Positions 26,923 to 37,028 of a stretch of DNA of 64,000 bases are shown here, one piece after another. The notes beneath the pieces are model-generated. The model worked only from the letters and a program-made list of their open reading frames with translations, did no database searches and had not been told where the DNA came from. The stretch is from DASRAA01 sp963814165 (GTDB lineage Bacteria; Acidobacteriota; Terriglobia; Terriglobales; Acidobacteriaceae): positions 62,001 through 126,000 of the forward strand of contig CAWFBW010000002.1 of NCBI GenBank assembly GCA_963814165.1, given 5' to 3'. The translations under genes and the position numbers were made by a program. Every line of letters begins with the position of its first letter. Within the stretch, counting starts at the first letter, position 1.

Positions 26923-27176
26923 GCCTCACCCGCCTTGGGCTCCAGTTCTTCCAGCTCACCCATCTGCTTGAGGATTTCGAACGTCCGCATGGCTTCGGCC
27001 TCATCCACCACGCTGATTGCGAATCCCACGTGCACCAGCACGTACTCACCTTCGCGAGCTTCGGGAACATACGCCAGGCTGACCTCTTTCGTGATTCCGC
27101 CAAAGCTCACGCGCGCCGTCCGTGCGAAATCTTCCCCGTTGGTGCTCAGAATCTTTCCCGGAACCGCTAGGCACAT
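26919..27176 (-). CDS. hypC: hydrogenase maturation chaperone HypC
   Basis: Small chaperone of the HypC/HypG/HupF family. It starts MCLAVPGKI, where Cys2 binds the iron unit and the large subunit; DFARTARVSFGGITKEVSLAYVPEA and GEYVLVHVGFAISVVDE are typical. Its ATG lies inside the last codons of hypF (a GTATGTGCCTAG overlap) and its stop overlaps the hypD start. Confidence 0.96.
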   Translation of the reverse strand: MCLAVPGKILSTNGEDFARTARVSFGGITKEVSLAYVPEAREGEYVLVHVGFAISVVDEAEAMRTFEILKQMGELEELEPKAGEA

Positions 27177-29478
27177 ACGCTTTGCCTCTCTCCCTGGGTT
27201 GACTTTGCCCTCGCACGCGACACGGCGGCCACCTGTCCCAGCGCAATCCCTCCATCATTGGGAGGCACCCGCTGGTGCCAGTACGGCCGGAATCCCTCCG
27301 CGCGTAGTCGCATCACCGCTCGCTCGGTGAGATAGCGGTTCTGGAAGCACCCCCCGCTAAGCGCTAACTTTTCCTCGCCACATTTCTTGGCTACCCGAAC
27401 CATCATCTCCGCCAGCGTGTTGTGAAACTTCGTCGCGATCAATCCGGACGCCAAACCGCCGCAACTGTCGTAAACGATCGCCCGAATCATCGGCGCCCAA
27501 TCGAGGCTGCTGCCGTCGTCGCCATTCACTAAGTCAAATGGATAATCTGAATCTGTCGCCGCTTGGTCAGTCAGAAACTCTAACTCCATTGCCGCCTGGC
27601 CCTCAAACCGGCAAACCTGCCGCACGCCGAGGATCGACGCCACCGCGTCGAACAGCCGCCCCGCGCTCGACGTTCGCGGACTTCGCAACCCGCGTTCCAG
27701 CATCTCCTCCAGCAGTCGGCGCTCCTCGGCGGAGAATGCCTCCAAGGTTGGCAGGCTGCCGAGTTCTTCAAGTTCGTCGCCGAATGTCTCGCGCAATATC
27801 GACAATGCCACCCGCCGCGGCTCTTTCACCGCCTTCTCGCCGCCGGGCAGACGAAACGTTCGCAGATGGGCGAACCGCTCGAAACCCCTGGGAGTGATGC
27901 GCAAGAACTCTCCGCCCCACACCGTATCGTCCGGCCCGTACCCGCTACCATCCCACGAAATGCCAAGAGCAGGCGGTTCGATCTGGTTCTCCGCCATGCA
28001 AGATAGCGCATGCGCATAGTGGTGCTGCACCGCTATCACCTCGGCCGCGCATTGCTTGCGGGCGTATTGCGTCGAAAAATAATCCGGATGCTGGTCGCAG
28101 GCCAGCACCGCCGGATGAAGTTCGTACAGCTCGGCGAAGTCCGCCAGTACCTGCTCAAATGCTCCATACGCAGCGACGGTTTCCAGGTCGCCGATGTGTT
28201 GGCTGATGAACACCTGCGCCCCAACCGACGCGGCAATCGCGTTCTTCTGGTGCGCCCCAACGGCAACGACATCCGGCACGGCTTCGTGCAGAAACACCGG
28301 CAGCGGCGCAAACCCGCGCGCCCGCCGCAGCACGAGTTCCCGCCCGGCCATCACCCGCACCACGGAATCATCCACATGCCGCACGATCGGCCGATTATGC
28401 ACCAGGAACAAGTCGGCAATGCCCTGCAACCGCAGCACCGCCTCTTGCTCATGCGTGCAGATCGGCTCATCGGAAACATTGCCACTCGTGGCCACAACCG
28501 GAATCCCCAGCTCTTGCATCAACAAGTGATGCAGCGGCGTGTACGGCAACATCACACCAAGATTGGGATTCCCGGGCGCAATCGATTCCGCGAGCGTTTG
28601 GCGAACCTTCCGACGCAGCAGAACAATAGGCGACTCGGGAGAGAGCAGCAGGCGCTCTTCCAGCGCCTCGATCTGAGCAAATTCGGCGGCGAAGCGAGCG
28701 ACGGGAACATCAGTGCCAGCGGCTTCTCTTCCCTCCGTTTGCGCTGGCGAAGGCGGCGTACTGCCAGTTCGTTCGTCGCATCCACTATCAAGTGGAAGCC
28801 GCCCAATCCTTTTACCGCTACAATAGTCCGTCTCGAATTGCCGCCACCGCGCGCAATAGCGCTTCGTCGTGCTTGCACGACGACCTCTCCCGTCGCATTC
28901 CACAACTCAAGGTGTGGACCGCACGTTGGGCAGGCGTTGGGTTGTGCGTGGAACCGCCGGTCGCGCGGATTGTGATACTCCGCCGCGCATTCCGGACACA
29001 TCTCAAAACTCCGCATTGAGGTGCGCGCGCGGTCGTAGGGCAGCGCCTCGATAATGCTGAACCGCGGCCCGCAGTTGGTGCAGTTGGTGAACGGATAGCG
29101 GTAGCGGCGGTTTGTGGGATCGAAAATCTCCCGCCGGCATTCACTGCAGGTCGCAATGTCCGGCAGGATCAGTGCCGTCTTGGCTCCGTCTGTGCTCTCG
29201 CGGATTTCAAACGTGTCATATCCAACCGGATCCAGGTAGCTGTGCTCGAGGCTTTGGATAAACGAGATTGCCGGCTTCTCCCGCTCGATGCGCAGCAAGA
29301 AACGCTGCAGCACCTCCGGCGCGGCCTCGGCCTCGATGAATACGCCCTGGCTGTTGTTGATGACCCAGCCTTTCAAGCGCATTTCTTCCGCAAGCCGGAA
29401 GATGAACGGGCGGAAGCCCACTCCCTGCACCGCGCCGCGGATGACGACCATGATTCGCTGGATAGGGCTGCTTCCCAC
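27167..29478 (-). CDS. hypF: carbamoyltransferase HypF, one frameshift
   Basis: Makes the thiocarboxamide on HypE from carbamoyl phosphate. Domains in order: acylphosphatase (IRGAVQGVGFRPFIF), two zinc fingers (CSEC...CTNC and CPEC...CPTC), a YrdC-like domain (KPLALMF onward) and a Kae1-like domain with the HHYAHAL metal motif and LSGGCFQNRYL. The frame breaks at about 28705 within ALMF; one missing base in a C run would restore it. GTG at 29478 is used as start, with an internal ATG at 29451 possible. The hypC start is nested in the 3' end. First gene of the hyp operon; no hypA, hypB or hydrogenase subunits are in the window. Confidence 0.92.
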
Positions 29479-29512
29479 AGGCTGAAGGTAACGGTCGCTA
29501 TCACATGTGTCA

Positions 29513-29548
29513 GTGATTTGTGACCATGATCGGTGGTCACTCGATCAC
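29513..29548. promoter_or_regulatory. nested inverted repeat upstream of hypF
   Basis: Outer arms GTGAT/ATCAC enclose inner arms GTGACC/GGTCAC around a 9-nt centre, 35 bp upstream of the hypF start and about 45 bp after the dinB stop. The half-sites are those expected for Crp/Fnr proteins, though the spacing is not canonical. It could be an operator of the hyp operon or a structured dinB 3' end. Confidence 0.4.
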
Positions 29549-29592
29549 GGGGACTTCGAATGTGAGGACTGCCGGCCGGCGCGATACAACCG

Positions 29593-30834
29593 CTATTCTT
29601 TCTTTCCCTTCCCCGGCAATGCCGCCGGGTTCTCGTGTGTCCTTTCGCGGAAGCGGGCTTTCATCCCGGTGGCCATGGAAACCGCGCTCTCGCCAAACTT
29701 CTCGCGCATTCGGTCGGCCGCCGACAGCGCCTGGTTCCACTTGTCGTGGGACGTACTGCCTGCCAAACTGAGCTGCCCGCTCTCTTCGCCAAACTGGGCC
29801 GCATGTACCCCAAGCAGTCGAACCGCGGTCCGGTTCCAATTGGCCCGAAACAACTCGCGAATCGCCGCGAACACCTCCGCGTCGACCGCCGTCGGTTCGG
29901 CCAGGGTTCGCGCCCTGGTGATGGTGGTGAAATCCGTGTATCGCAACTTGAGCTGCAAGGTTCGTGCGTGTAAGTACTGCTCGCGCAAGCGCCGGCAGAC
30001 CATCTCCGACAGCCGCGCCAGCATCGCCTCCAGTTTCTCGGCCTCAGCGGTATCGACGTTGAATGTGTGCTCGTGACTGACTGAGCGCGGTCCGTCGTCC
30101 TCTCCAATGTCAGAATCAAACCACGCCCCGGCGTCGAGACCTCGGGATTTGCCCGCCAGCGCCAATCCCAGGGCGCCGAAGTTCTGCTCCAACCAGCGCT
30201 CCTCGTGGCCTGCCAGATCGCCCGCCGTGCGGATACCTCGATCGTGCAGCCGTTTTTCCATCACCTTGCCGACACCGGGAATTTTGCGAACGTCCAGTGG
30301 GGCGAGAAACGCCATTTCTCCACCCGGCACGATGTAGAGCATCCCGTTCGGCTTCGCCTGGTCGGAGCAGACTTTGGCAATCAGCCTCGACGAGCCGATG
30401 CCAATCGAGCAGTTGAGGTTGGTCTCGGCCTTCATCGCCTCGTGTAATTTCTGGGCCGCGCGCAACGGCGGCCCGTAAAGCCGCTCCGTTCCGGTCATGT
30501 CCACATAAGCCTCGTCGATCGAGACCATCTCTAGCTTCGGCGAGAAGCGGCCCAACACGTGATATACCTTGGCGGAATACTCTCGATAACGCTCCGGATG
30601 CCCGTTTACAAAAATAGCTTGCGGACAAAGCTTCGCTGCGGTACGCAACGGCATGGCTGAGTGCACGCCGAACTTCCGCGCCGCATACGATGCCGCCGAG
30701 ACCACTCCGCGCTCGTTCGCCTGCCCACCCACAACTACGGGCTTCCCTTTCAGCGACGGATCGAACAGCTCTTCGACGGAAACGAAGAACGCGTCCATGT
30801 CCACGTGAAAAATAATGCGCTGCGCGGATGCCAT
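29593..30834 (-). CDS. dinB: DNA polymerase IV
   Basis: Y-family translesion polymerase. The palm has the metal ligands in FHVDMDAFF and the catalytic SIDEAYVDM; SIGIGSSRLIAKVCSDQAKPNG and KIPGVGKVMEKRL (helix-hairpin-helix) are typical, followed by the little-finger domain. Length of 413 residues is normal. The C-terminus is short and basic (PGKGKKE), and no clear beta-clamp-binding QxxLF motif is seen, although GQLSLA is similar. It is monocistronic and divergent from the aminotransferase gene. Confidence 0.95.
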   Translation of the reverse strand: MASAQRIIFHVDMDAFFVSVEELFDPSLKGKPVVVGGQANERGVVSAASYAARKFGVHSAMPLRTAAKLCPQAIFVNGHPERYREYSAKVYHVLGRFSPKLEMVSIDEAYVDMTGTERLYGPPLRAAQKLHEAMKAETNLNCSIGIGSSRLIAKVCSDQAKPNGMLYIVPGGEMAFLAPLDVRKIPGVGKVMEKRLHDRGIRTAGDLAGHEERWLEQNFGALGLALAGKSRGLDAGAWFDSDIGEDDGPRSVSHEHTFNVDTAEAEKLEAMLARLSEMVCRRLREQYLHARTLQLKLRYTDFTTITRARTLAEPTAVDAEVFAAIRELFRANWNRTAVRLLGVHAAQFGEESGQLSLAGSTSHDKWNQALSAADRMREKFGESAVSMATGMKARFRERTHENPAALPGKGKKE

Positions 30835-30943
30835 CTTGACCGCGATTCTATTCCACTTCGCCGTGCAAAAGCGCTGCGCCCTAACCCTGCAAAAAGAAAG
30901 TGGTCATCGAGCGCTGGGCTTAAACTGGTGGTGACAAAGAAAG

Positions 30944-31070
30944 GTGCTTCAGCGCTGGGAACGCACGCACAAGCACCCGAGTCCCGCTTGCGGGACGAAA
31001 TATGAAAGCCCAGCGCTTCAGCGCTGGGAAAGCACCCACAGGAATCCGAGCCCCTCGGGGACGACACAAT
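30944..31070. repeat. pair of imperfect direct repeats with hairpin
   Basis: Two copies of a roughly 58-bp unit, starting at 30944 and 31013, share GCTTCAGCGCTGGGAA at the front and a GGGACGA-type end, with a 69-bp period. The second copy forms a perfect 8-bp hairpin with sequence in front of it (CCCAGCGC-TTCA-GCGCTGGG, 31009-31028). It fills the divergent region between dinB and the aminotransferase and looks like a REP-type intergenic repeat. Confidence 0.6.
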
Positions 31071-31111
31071 TCCCGAGGACTTTAGTCCGCCCGCACCACA
31101 CAGAGGACACC

Positions 31112-32422
31112 ATGAGCGACACCATCCAGCAATACAAAGACTTCGTCATCACCAGCTTCATGAAGACCCTGCAGCCCATCGTGGTTGCCAGCGCCGAAGG
31201 ATGCATTATTCACGACGCATCGGGCAAAGACTATCTCGACTGCTTCGCCGGAATCTCCGTCGTCAACGCCGGGCACTGCAATCCCAAGATCATCGCCGCC
31301 GCGAAGGCTCAAATGGACAAGCTCGTCCACTGCGCCTCCTACATCTATTACTCGCCAGCAACCGGCGAATTGGCCGAGAAGATGGCGCAGATCATGCCTT
31401 CGCCGCGGCTGCGAGAGTCTTTCTTTGCGAACAGCGGAGCCGAAGCCATCGAAGGCGCACTGAAGGTTGCGCGCCTCTACACCGGCAAACATGAAATCAT
31501 CTCGCTCCACGCTTCCTTCCACGGACGCACCTTGGCCACGCTCTCTATCACCGGCAATCAGGCACGCAAGAAGCGTGGCGGCCCCTACGCCCCCGGCGTG
31601 TCCTTCACCAACGCGCCGTACGTTTACCGTTCTCCGTGGCCGGACGATCCGCGCCGCTGCGTTGATTTCTGGGCGCAGTCGCTAGAAGAGGTTATTCGCT
31701 TCTCCACCGCCGGAGACGTCGCCGCCTTCATCGCCGAGCCCGTCATGGGCGAAGGCGGAATCATCGTTCCGCCCGCCGATTACTTTGTCGAGATCAAGAA
31801 AGTCCTCGACCGCCACGGCATCCTCTTTATCTGCGATGAAGTCCAATCCGGCTTCGGCCGCACCGGCAAGATGTTCGCCATCGAGCATTACGGCGTCGAG
31901 CCTGACGTTTTGGTCACGGCCAAGGGCATTGCTGACGGCTTCCCGCTCGCGGCCTTCACCACGCGAGACGAAATCGCCGCATCGTTTAAGCCGGGCGATC
32001 ACCTCTCCACCTTCGGCGGCAATCCTGTCTCCTGCGCGGCCTCGCTCGCCAACATCGAGTACATGCTCGAAGAGCGCCTTTGCGAACAGACACTGGAAAA
32101 GGGCGTGTATCTCATGGAACGGCTCATGAAGCTACAGCGTGACCTGCCTATGATTGGAGAAGTCCGAGGACTCGGACTGATGGTGGGGATAGAGCTGGTG
32201 ACTGACGAAAAGCGCTCTCCGGCAACCGCCGAGGCCGAAGCGGTTCGTGATTATTGCCTCGCCGCCGGAGTGCTCGTCGGCGTTGGCGGGGTGTATGGGA
32301 ACGTCGTCCGCGTGCAGCCGCCGCTGGTCATCACCAGGCAGCAACTCGACCAGGCAGTGGACGCCATCGCGCGCGCTCTTGAGCAAGTGCAAGCGAAGCA
32401 GACGGCAACTGCGGCCCGGTAA
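31112..32422 (+). CDS. class III (PLP) aminotransferase
   Basis: Fold-type I, class III aminotransferase of the GABA/ornithine/AGXT2-like group. Visible are FANSGAEAIEGALKVAR (PLP phosphate cup), SFHGRT, FICDEVQSGFGRTG with the PLP-pairing Asp and the Schiff-base Lys in VTAKGIADGFPLAA. The ATG at 31112 follows AGAGGA; an upstream in-frame start would run through the repeat unit and is rejected. The aldehyde dehydrogenase gene follows 96 bp downstream, a pairing typical of GABA or omega-amino acid breakdown (amine to semialdehyde to acid). The exact substrate cannot be read. Confidence 0.9.
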   Translation: MSDTIQQYKDFVITSFMKTLQPIVVASAEGCIIHDASGKDYLDCFAGISVVNAGHCNPKIIAAAKAQMDKLVHCASYIYYSPATGELAEKMAQIMPSPRLRESFFANSGAEAIEGALKVARLYTGKHEIISLHASFHGRTLATLSITGNQARKKRGGPYAPGVSFTNAPYVYRSPWPDDPRRCVDFWAQSLEEVIRFSTAGDVAAFIAEPVMGEGGIIVPPADYFVEIKKVLDRHGILFICDEVQSGFGRTGKMFAIEHYGVEPDVLVTAKGIADGFPLAAFTTRDEIAASFKPGDHLSTFGGNPVSCAASLANIEYMLEERLCEQTLEKGVYLMERLMKLQRDLPMIGEVRGLGLMVGIELVTDEKRSPATAEAEAVRDYCLAAGVLVGVGGVYGNVVRVQPPLVITRQQLDQAVDAIARALEQVQAKQTATAAR

Positions 32423-32518
32423 CCTGGGTTCACAATAGGGGGTGCGGGAAACGCATCTCGAGCCCCGCCATCGCATCTTCATAGATGAGCGGTCGAGCGC
32501 CGTGCAACGAGGTCTATC

Positions 32519-33965
32519 ATGAGCCACACAACTTCCGCTCCCACCCGCAGCTACGGCTTCTATCTCAACGGCGACTGGCCGACCCATGGCCGCGAAGTGG
32601 TCATCACGTCGCCCTTCGACCACAGCATCGTGGCGGTAGTTTGCGAAGCGACCTCCGACGACGTCGAAACCGCCATCCAGTCTGCGGTGGAAGCTTTCAC
32701 AGTCACCCGCAAGATGACCTCGTACCAGCGCGCAACTATTTTGAGAAAGATTGCAGAAGGGATTCGCCACCGCCGCGAGGAATTCGCCCGCACCATTTGC
32801 CAGGAAGCCGGTAAGCCCATCAAGGTCGCGCGCCTCGAGGTCGATCGCGGCATCTACACCTTCGAGGTTGCCGCCGAAGAAGCCACCCGCATCTACGGCG
32901 AATACATTCCGCTCGACACCCTGGAAGCCACCTCTGGCCGCTGGGGCCTGATGCGCCGCTTCCCGATTGGACCCGGTCTTCGCCATCACGCCCTTCAACT
33001 TCCCGTTGAACCTCGTGGCCCACAAAGTCGCCCCGGCCATTGCGGCCGGATGCCCGCTGATCCTCAAGCCCGCACCGCAAACCCCGGTCACCGCGCTGAT
33101 GCTCGCCGAAGTCGTCCACGAAGCCGGATGGCCACAAGGCGCGCTGGCAGTCATGCCGATCTCGAACGACAATGCTGCCCTGCTCGTCGCCGACGACCGC
33201 ATCAAGCTGCTGACCTTCACCGGCAGCGCCGCAGTCGGTTGGGCGCTCAAGAGCAAGGCCGGCAAGAAGCACGTCACCCTCGAACTCGGCGGCAATGCTG
33301 CAGTCATCGTCCACAGCGACGCCGATCTCGCCTACGCTGCGCAGCGCTGCGTTGTCGGGGGCTTCGCCTACGGCGGACAGACCTGCATCTCCGTCCAGCG
33401 CATCCTGGTCGAGCGGTCGGTGTGCGACAAGTTCACCAAGCTCCTGCTCGACAGCGTCCACAAGCTGAAGTCCGGCGATCCCATGGACGAAGACACCGAC
33501 ATTCCTCCGCTTATCCGCGAGTCTGACGCCGTCCGCGCAACTCTGTGGGTCGACGAAGCCGTGCAGGGCGGCGCGAAGTTGCTCACGGGCGGAAAGCACA
33601 AGGGGCCATTCGTGGAACCTACAGTGCTCACCAACACCAGCCCCGACATGCGGGTGAATTGCGCCGAAATCTTCGCGCCCGTCGTCACCGTCGAACCCTA
33701 CGACGACTTCCGCGACGCTGTCCGCCAGGTCAACAACTCTGCCTACGGACTCCAGGCGGGAGTCCTCACCAACGATGCCCGGCTGATCCAGCTGGCCTTT
33801 GAGGAACTGGAAGTGGGCGGGGTGATCGTCGGCGATGTCCCCAGCTTCAGGGTGGATCAAATGCCCTACGGTGGCATCAAGGAGTCAGGGCTGGGGCGCG
33901 AGGGACTGAGGTACTCCATTGAAGACATGACCGAACGGAAGTTGATGGTTATGGCGCTCAAGTAG
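32519..33965 (+). CDS. NAD(P)-dependent aldehyde dehydrogenase, one frameshift
   Basis: Oxidises an aldehyde, probably the product of the upstream aminotransferase, to the acid. Cofactor region: PFNFPLNLVAHKVAPAIAAG and LKPAPQTP; general base Glu in LELGGNA; catalytic Cys in GGQTCISVQR; late motif PYGGIKESGLGREG. The frame breaks near 32968; removing one C from GGACCCGG joins GRWGLMRRFPIGP to VFAITPFNF exactly as in the family, so a homopolymer indel is the simplest explanation. Residues TCISVQR resemble the lactaldehyde/semialdehyde group. Full length would be about 481 residues. Confidence 0.88.
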
Positions 33966-34242
33966 TCCAAAGCAAAATGGCCAGAAACAGGCCGCAAGCC
34001 CGCTCTGACCATCTGCCTATATTTTCGCATTTTCAGAAGAATTAAGTACAGGATTAGCGGGACTTATATCTGCACGCTTATCAGGAAGATAAGCGGAACT
34101 GTTGTGTTTTGAGCTATTGACAGGTAGGAATTACACGGCTGTAAAAAACCGTATTGCGGGCTCCGATGCCGGGTTCGAGCCAAAGTACAAACGGCGCAAA
34201 GGTCGGTACCTTTGCGCCTGAACTGGTCACCAGAAATCGAGC
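33966..34242. other. 277-bp intergenic region without a gene
   Basis: No open frame with family-like sequence. It contains two hairpins: CGCTTATC/GATAAGCG at 34075-34095 and the stronger one at 34193-34218. A GGTTCGAGCC element near 34170 is not part of a tRNA. Confidence 0.5.
34193..34218 (-). terminator. hairpin downstream of the DUF5715-like gene
   Basis: A perfect 11-bp stem (GGCGCAAAGGT/ACCTTTGCGCC) with a 4-nt loop, 24 bp after the minus-strand stop. The T tract is poor, so it is a candidate terminator or 3' stabiliser. Confidence 0.45.
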
Positions 34243-35055
34243 CTACGGTTGGCTGCCTGTAAGTCCAAGCAGATCCAGTTCGGTCGCCTCACTGGCTTCC
34301 GAGTTGCTCTGCGGCTGAAGATACTTGCCCGAATACTTCTCGAACACCACGATATGCAGTACTGGTTGACGCTCTTCAATGGGATCAACCATGCCCTTTT
34401 CCTGCAAAGGTTGCAGGTAGCCGCGAATCCAGGCGTACTGAGTTTTGGTCAAGCCCCGGCGCGAGAGATCAATGGCAACGCCAGCCAAGTGAGTGGAGGC
34501 GGTATCGCCAAATGCGGGTGCTGCAAAGCGGTTATGCCGCCGCAGCCACGCCTGTTGGTCTGCAGTGCGAACCAGCGAGTTTACCTGCAACGGAGTGTGG
34601 AACGCCTCGTAGTACGCCTGGCTGAAGTCGTGCAGAAAGTCGCGGGTCCAGGGACGGCAATAACGGCGTGTGTCCAGCAGATTGTCGGCAATCTTCAGCG
34701 CATCCGTCTCATCGACCGGAACCAGGTCATTTGCCAGTTCCGACTGCACCAGTTCGAACTCGTTATTCATGCGTGGAACTTCGGAGCGATCCAGTTCGGC
34801 ATTCTGCGCGACCAGTTTGTCGTGCGAGCCGGGGAACATCGGAGCCCACTTGACGTAACGCGGACGGTACTTGGAGCTTTTTGCAGCGTTAGAAGAGGAA
34901 GACTTCTTTTTATGATGGGTCTTGGAACTTTGCGCGGCCTGAACCGCTGCAAACGACGGGATGCTGAGCAGGAGACCGAGGATTAACGGCGTTACAGCAT
35001 ACCGTCTCACACCGGCACGCGGCTGCCCGGAGATCATCAACTGGCCAGAAAACAA
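34243..35055 (-). CDS. DUF5715-type/M15-like secreted protein
   Basis: A signal-peptide-like N-terminus (LILGLLLSIPSFAAVQA) precedes a Lys/Ser-rich linker and a domain from about 120. STHLAGVAIDLSRR and the later VLHIVVF match the zinc ligands of M15-like D-Ala-D-Ala peptidases (SxHxxGxAxD then H), with VNSLVRTADQQ upstream as in that fold. A cell-wall (peptidoglycan) role is therefore likely. TTG at 35055 behind GGAGGG is the probable start, with ATG at 35037 as alternative. The 200-bp leader in front of it holds no motif I can name. Confidence 0.7.
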   Translation of the reverse strand: MFSGQLMISGQPRAGVRRYAVTPLILGLLLSIPSFAAVQAAQSSKTHHKKKSSSSNAAKSSKYRPRYVKWAPMFPGSHDKLVAQNAELDRSEVPRMNNEFELVQSELANDLVPVDETDALKIADNLLDTRRYCRPWTRDFLHDFSQAYYEAFHTPLQVNSLVRTADQQAWLRRHNRFAAPAFGDTASTHLAGVAIDLSRRGLTKTQYAWIRGYLQPLQEKGMVDPIEERQPVLHIVVFEKYSGKYLQPQSNSEASEATELDLLGLTGSQP

Positions 35056-35254
35056 ATTAGCCCTCCGCGTTATCAGGATGGTGATTCGCTGTAGAACTCA
35101 AACTTACCAATGGCACTTAGCGTCTTTGTGACACAGGCATTACAACACATCAAATGCCCCAAGCCAACCGACTTTTCAACTTTAATGCTACCCAAATAGT
35201 GGTAGGCCGCAAGGCTGACGTTAAACCATTATACGTCAATAGTTTAGATGTTTG

Positions 35255-36922
35255 CTACCCGCGATAAATGATCTCGGTCACGGTGCAATCGTCGCTGAGG
35301 GGTGTACTTCCCCGAAAGACGCCGACCGCGCTTACGATTCCTTCCATCCCTTGCGTGCACGCGGTCTCCAGGCGATCGGTGCCGAAGAACTCTCCCACGC
35401 CGTCTTCCGCCTCGGTGACACCGTCGGTCACAACGACCAAGCGATCACCGGGCCTCATCTGGTGTTTCGCAGAGCTGAATTTTGCCACTGGAATCAGACC
35501 CACCGGGAGATTTCCATCGTCCAGTGTTGTAACGGTGTCTCCCGATATGAGGATGGGCGACACGTGGCCACAATTCATAATTTCGACTTCCCCGTTCGGC
35601 GACAGCCGGGCAATCACCATGGTGGCGTACTTCTGTCCGCCGATTTTTTCGAATAGGAACCGGTTGATGGTCCCGATCGTATCCGAGAGTTCGGCGTCTT
35701 CCGCCAGATGCGAATACAGCATGCCCTGCAAGATCGACGCTACCACGGCCGCGGAAACTCCCTTGCCCGACACGTCAGTCACAATCAGCGACAACCCACG
35801 GTCAGTGCATACCAGGTCAAAGAAATCTCCGCCGATGTCTTTACAGGCGTAACTCACCGCGTTGACCTTGGCGAAGGGCACTTCCGGAACTGTCACGGTC
35901 ATCAGCCGCTGCTGAATGTCTGCCGCAATGGCCATCTCCTGCTGAACGCGGCGAGCCGCTTCCTCGGCCTCTACCAACGCTGCGTTTTCCACCAGTGTGG
36001 CGGCGCCGCTGGCGATGGTCCGCAGGATGTCCTGACTCACCAATGACAGCTTGCCGGAGAGGAAGTGCGAGTCCAAGTACATCACACCCAGAAGATCGTT
36101 CCCGCCGCCTCTGGTTCCGTCGCCTTGCTTGCCCTGAAAGCCGGCCCGCCGCAGCGGAATACAGATAATGCTCTTCAGGTTCTGCGCCACCACGCTTTCG
36201 CGGTTGAGGAGCTGGTCGCTCTGCGAGGTGTCGGTCACCAGGAACTCCGACGCGCTGCTCGCCGCGTCGCGCAATGCTGAACGGGAAATCGTACTGTCGT
36301 CGCGGATGGAATTTCCGTCCTTGTCGCGCCCGGCGACCATCACTAATTCGCCGGAGTTCAGGTCGCGCAGGAAGACAAAACCACGTTCGGCCTTGGTGAG
36401 GCGCAGCGACGCCTCCAGCAGAGTTTGCAGGACGTCGTCCAGTACGTTGGTATTGTTCAGCTTGCGCGCCGCCTCGAGAAACACGTTCAGCATCTCGAGG
36501 TCGGAACCGGTTCCCGAACTCGGCTTCCACGAAGAGAACTGGCTGATGAACTGCTGCGCGATGCTCGAGTCGGAGCGGTCAGGGTCGAACAGGACGAACG
36601 ACGCGCCTTGCACACCGAACTCCAGCTTGTCGTTGCGCACCAGCTTGCGGCGGGTGGTCTTCTCGTTGTTGACGAACGTGCCCTGCCGGCTGTTCTTGTC
36701 TTCGAGATAGATTCCGTCAATCTCGCGCATGAACACGGCATGCTCGCGCGAGACACGTGGGTCGGTCAGCACCAGGTCGCGGTCCTTCAACCGTCCGACG
36801 GTAAAAGGAAAATGATCGAGGATAATCTTGCGGCGGTCCGTGCCCTCGACGACCACCAGCGTCATGGGATCGCTGCCCGTCGAAAGGTCGAGCTTCCGCA
36901 CCCACATCCCAGTTGCACCCAT
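35255..36922 (-). CDS. FHA-GAF-PP2C (RsbU/SpoIIE-type) serine phosphatase
   Basis: The N-terminal FHA domain, about residues 20-105, reads phosphothreonine (FTVGRLKDRDLVL, DPRVSREHAVF, NSRQGTFVN). A GAF domain follows about 140-310, then a short coiled coil (EEAARRVQQEMAIAADIQQRLM) and a PP2C SpoIIE domain with metal-binding Asp residues in DIGGDFFDL, VTDVSGKGVSAA, VVTDGVTEA and DDCT. Such proteins dephosphorylate anti-sigma-factor antagonists or other Ser/Thr targets in partner-switching systems. ATG 36922 is preferred because CAGGAGG lies upstream. No sigma factor or antagonist gene is adjacent. Confidence 0.92.
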   Translation of the reverse strand: MGATGMWVRKLDLSTGSDPMTLVVVEGTDRRKIILDHFPFTVGRLKDRDLVLTDPRVSREHAVFMREIDGIYLEDKNSRQGTFVNNEKTTRRKLVRNDKLEFGVQGASFVLFDPDRSDSSIAQQFISQFSSWKPSSGTGSDLEMLNVFLEAARKLNNTNVLDDVLQTLLEASLRLTKAERGFVFLRDLNSGELVMVAGRDKDGNSIRDDSTISRSALRDAASSASEFLVTDTSQSDQLLNRESVVAQNLKSIICIPLRRAGFQGKQGDGTRGGGNDLLGVMYLDSHFLSGKLSLVSQDILRTIASGAATLVENAALVEAEEAARRVQQEMAIAADIQQRLMTVTVPEVPFAKVNAVSYACKDIGGDFFDLVCTDRGLSLIVTDVSGKGVSAAVVASILQGMLYSHLAEDAELSDTIGTINRFLFEKIGGQKYATMVIARLSPNGEVEIMNCGHVSPILISGDTVTTLDDGNLPVGLIPVAKFSSAKHQMRPGDRLVVVTDGVTEAEDGVGEFFGTDRLETACTQGMEGIVSAVGVFRGSTPLSDDCTVTEIIYRG

Positions 36923-37028
36923 GGCCGGGCTTTCCTCCTGAACAGCTTCTACCAAACTTTACGAGAGTTGTGGCAAGGACTATATTCCAAGCGCAGTCGA
37001 ATCATCTAGTATAGCTGGCCTTTTCTAC

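Noticed and set aside
34160..34190. GGGTTCGAGCC, resembling a tRNA T-loop
   Set aside because: The flanks do not pair as a T stem and no acceptor, D or anticodon arm can be folded around it.
35056..35254. Possible riboswitch in the leader of the DUF5715-like gene
   Set aside because: Some short pairings exist (GTCACAAAGACGC stretch) but no known riboswitch core could be matched, so no claim is made.
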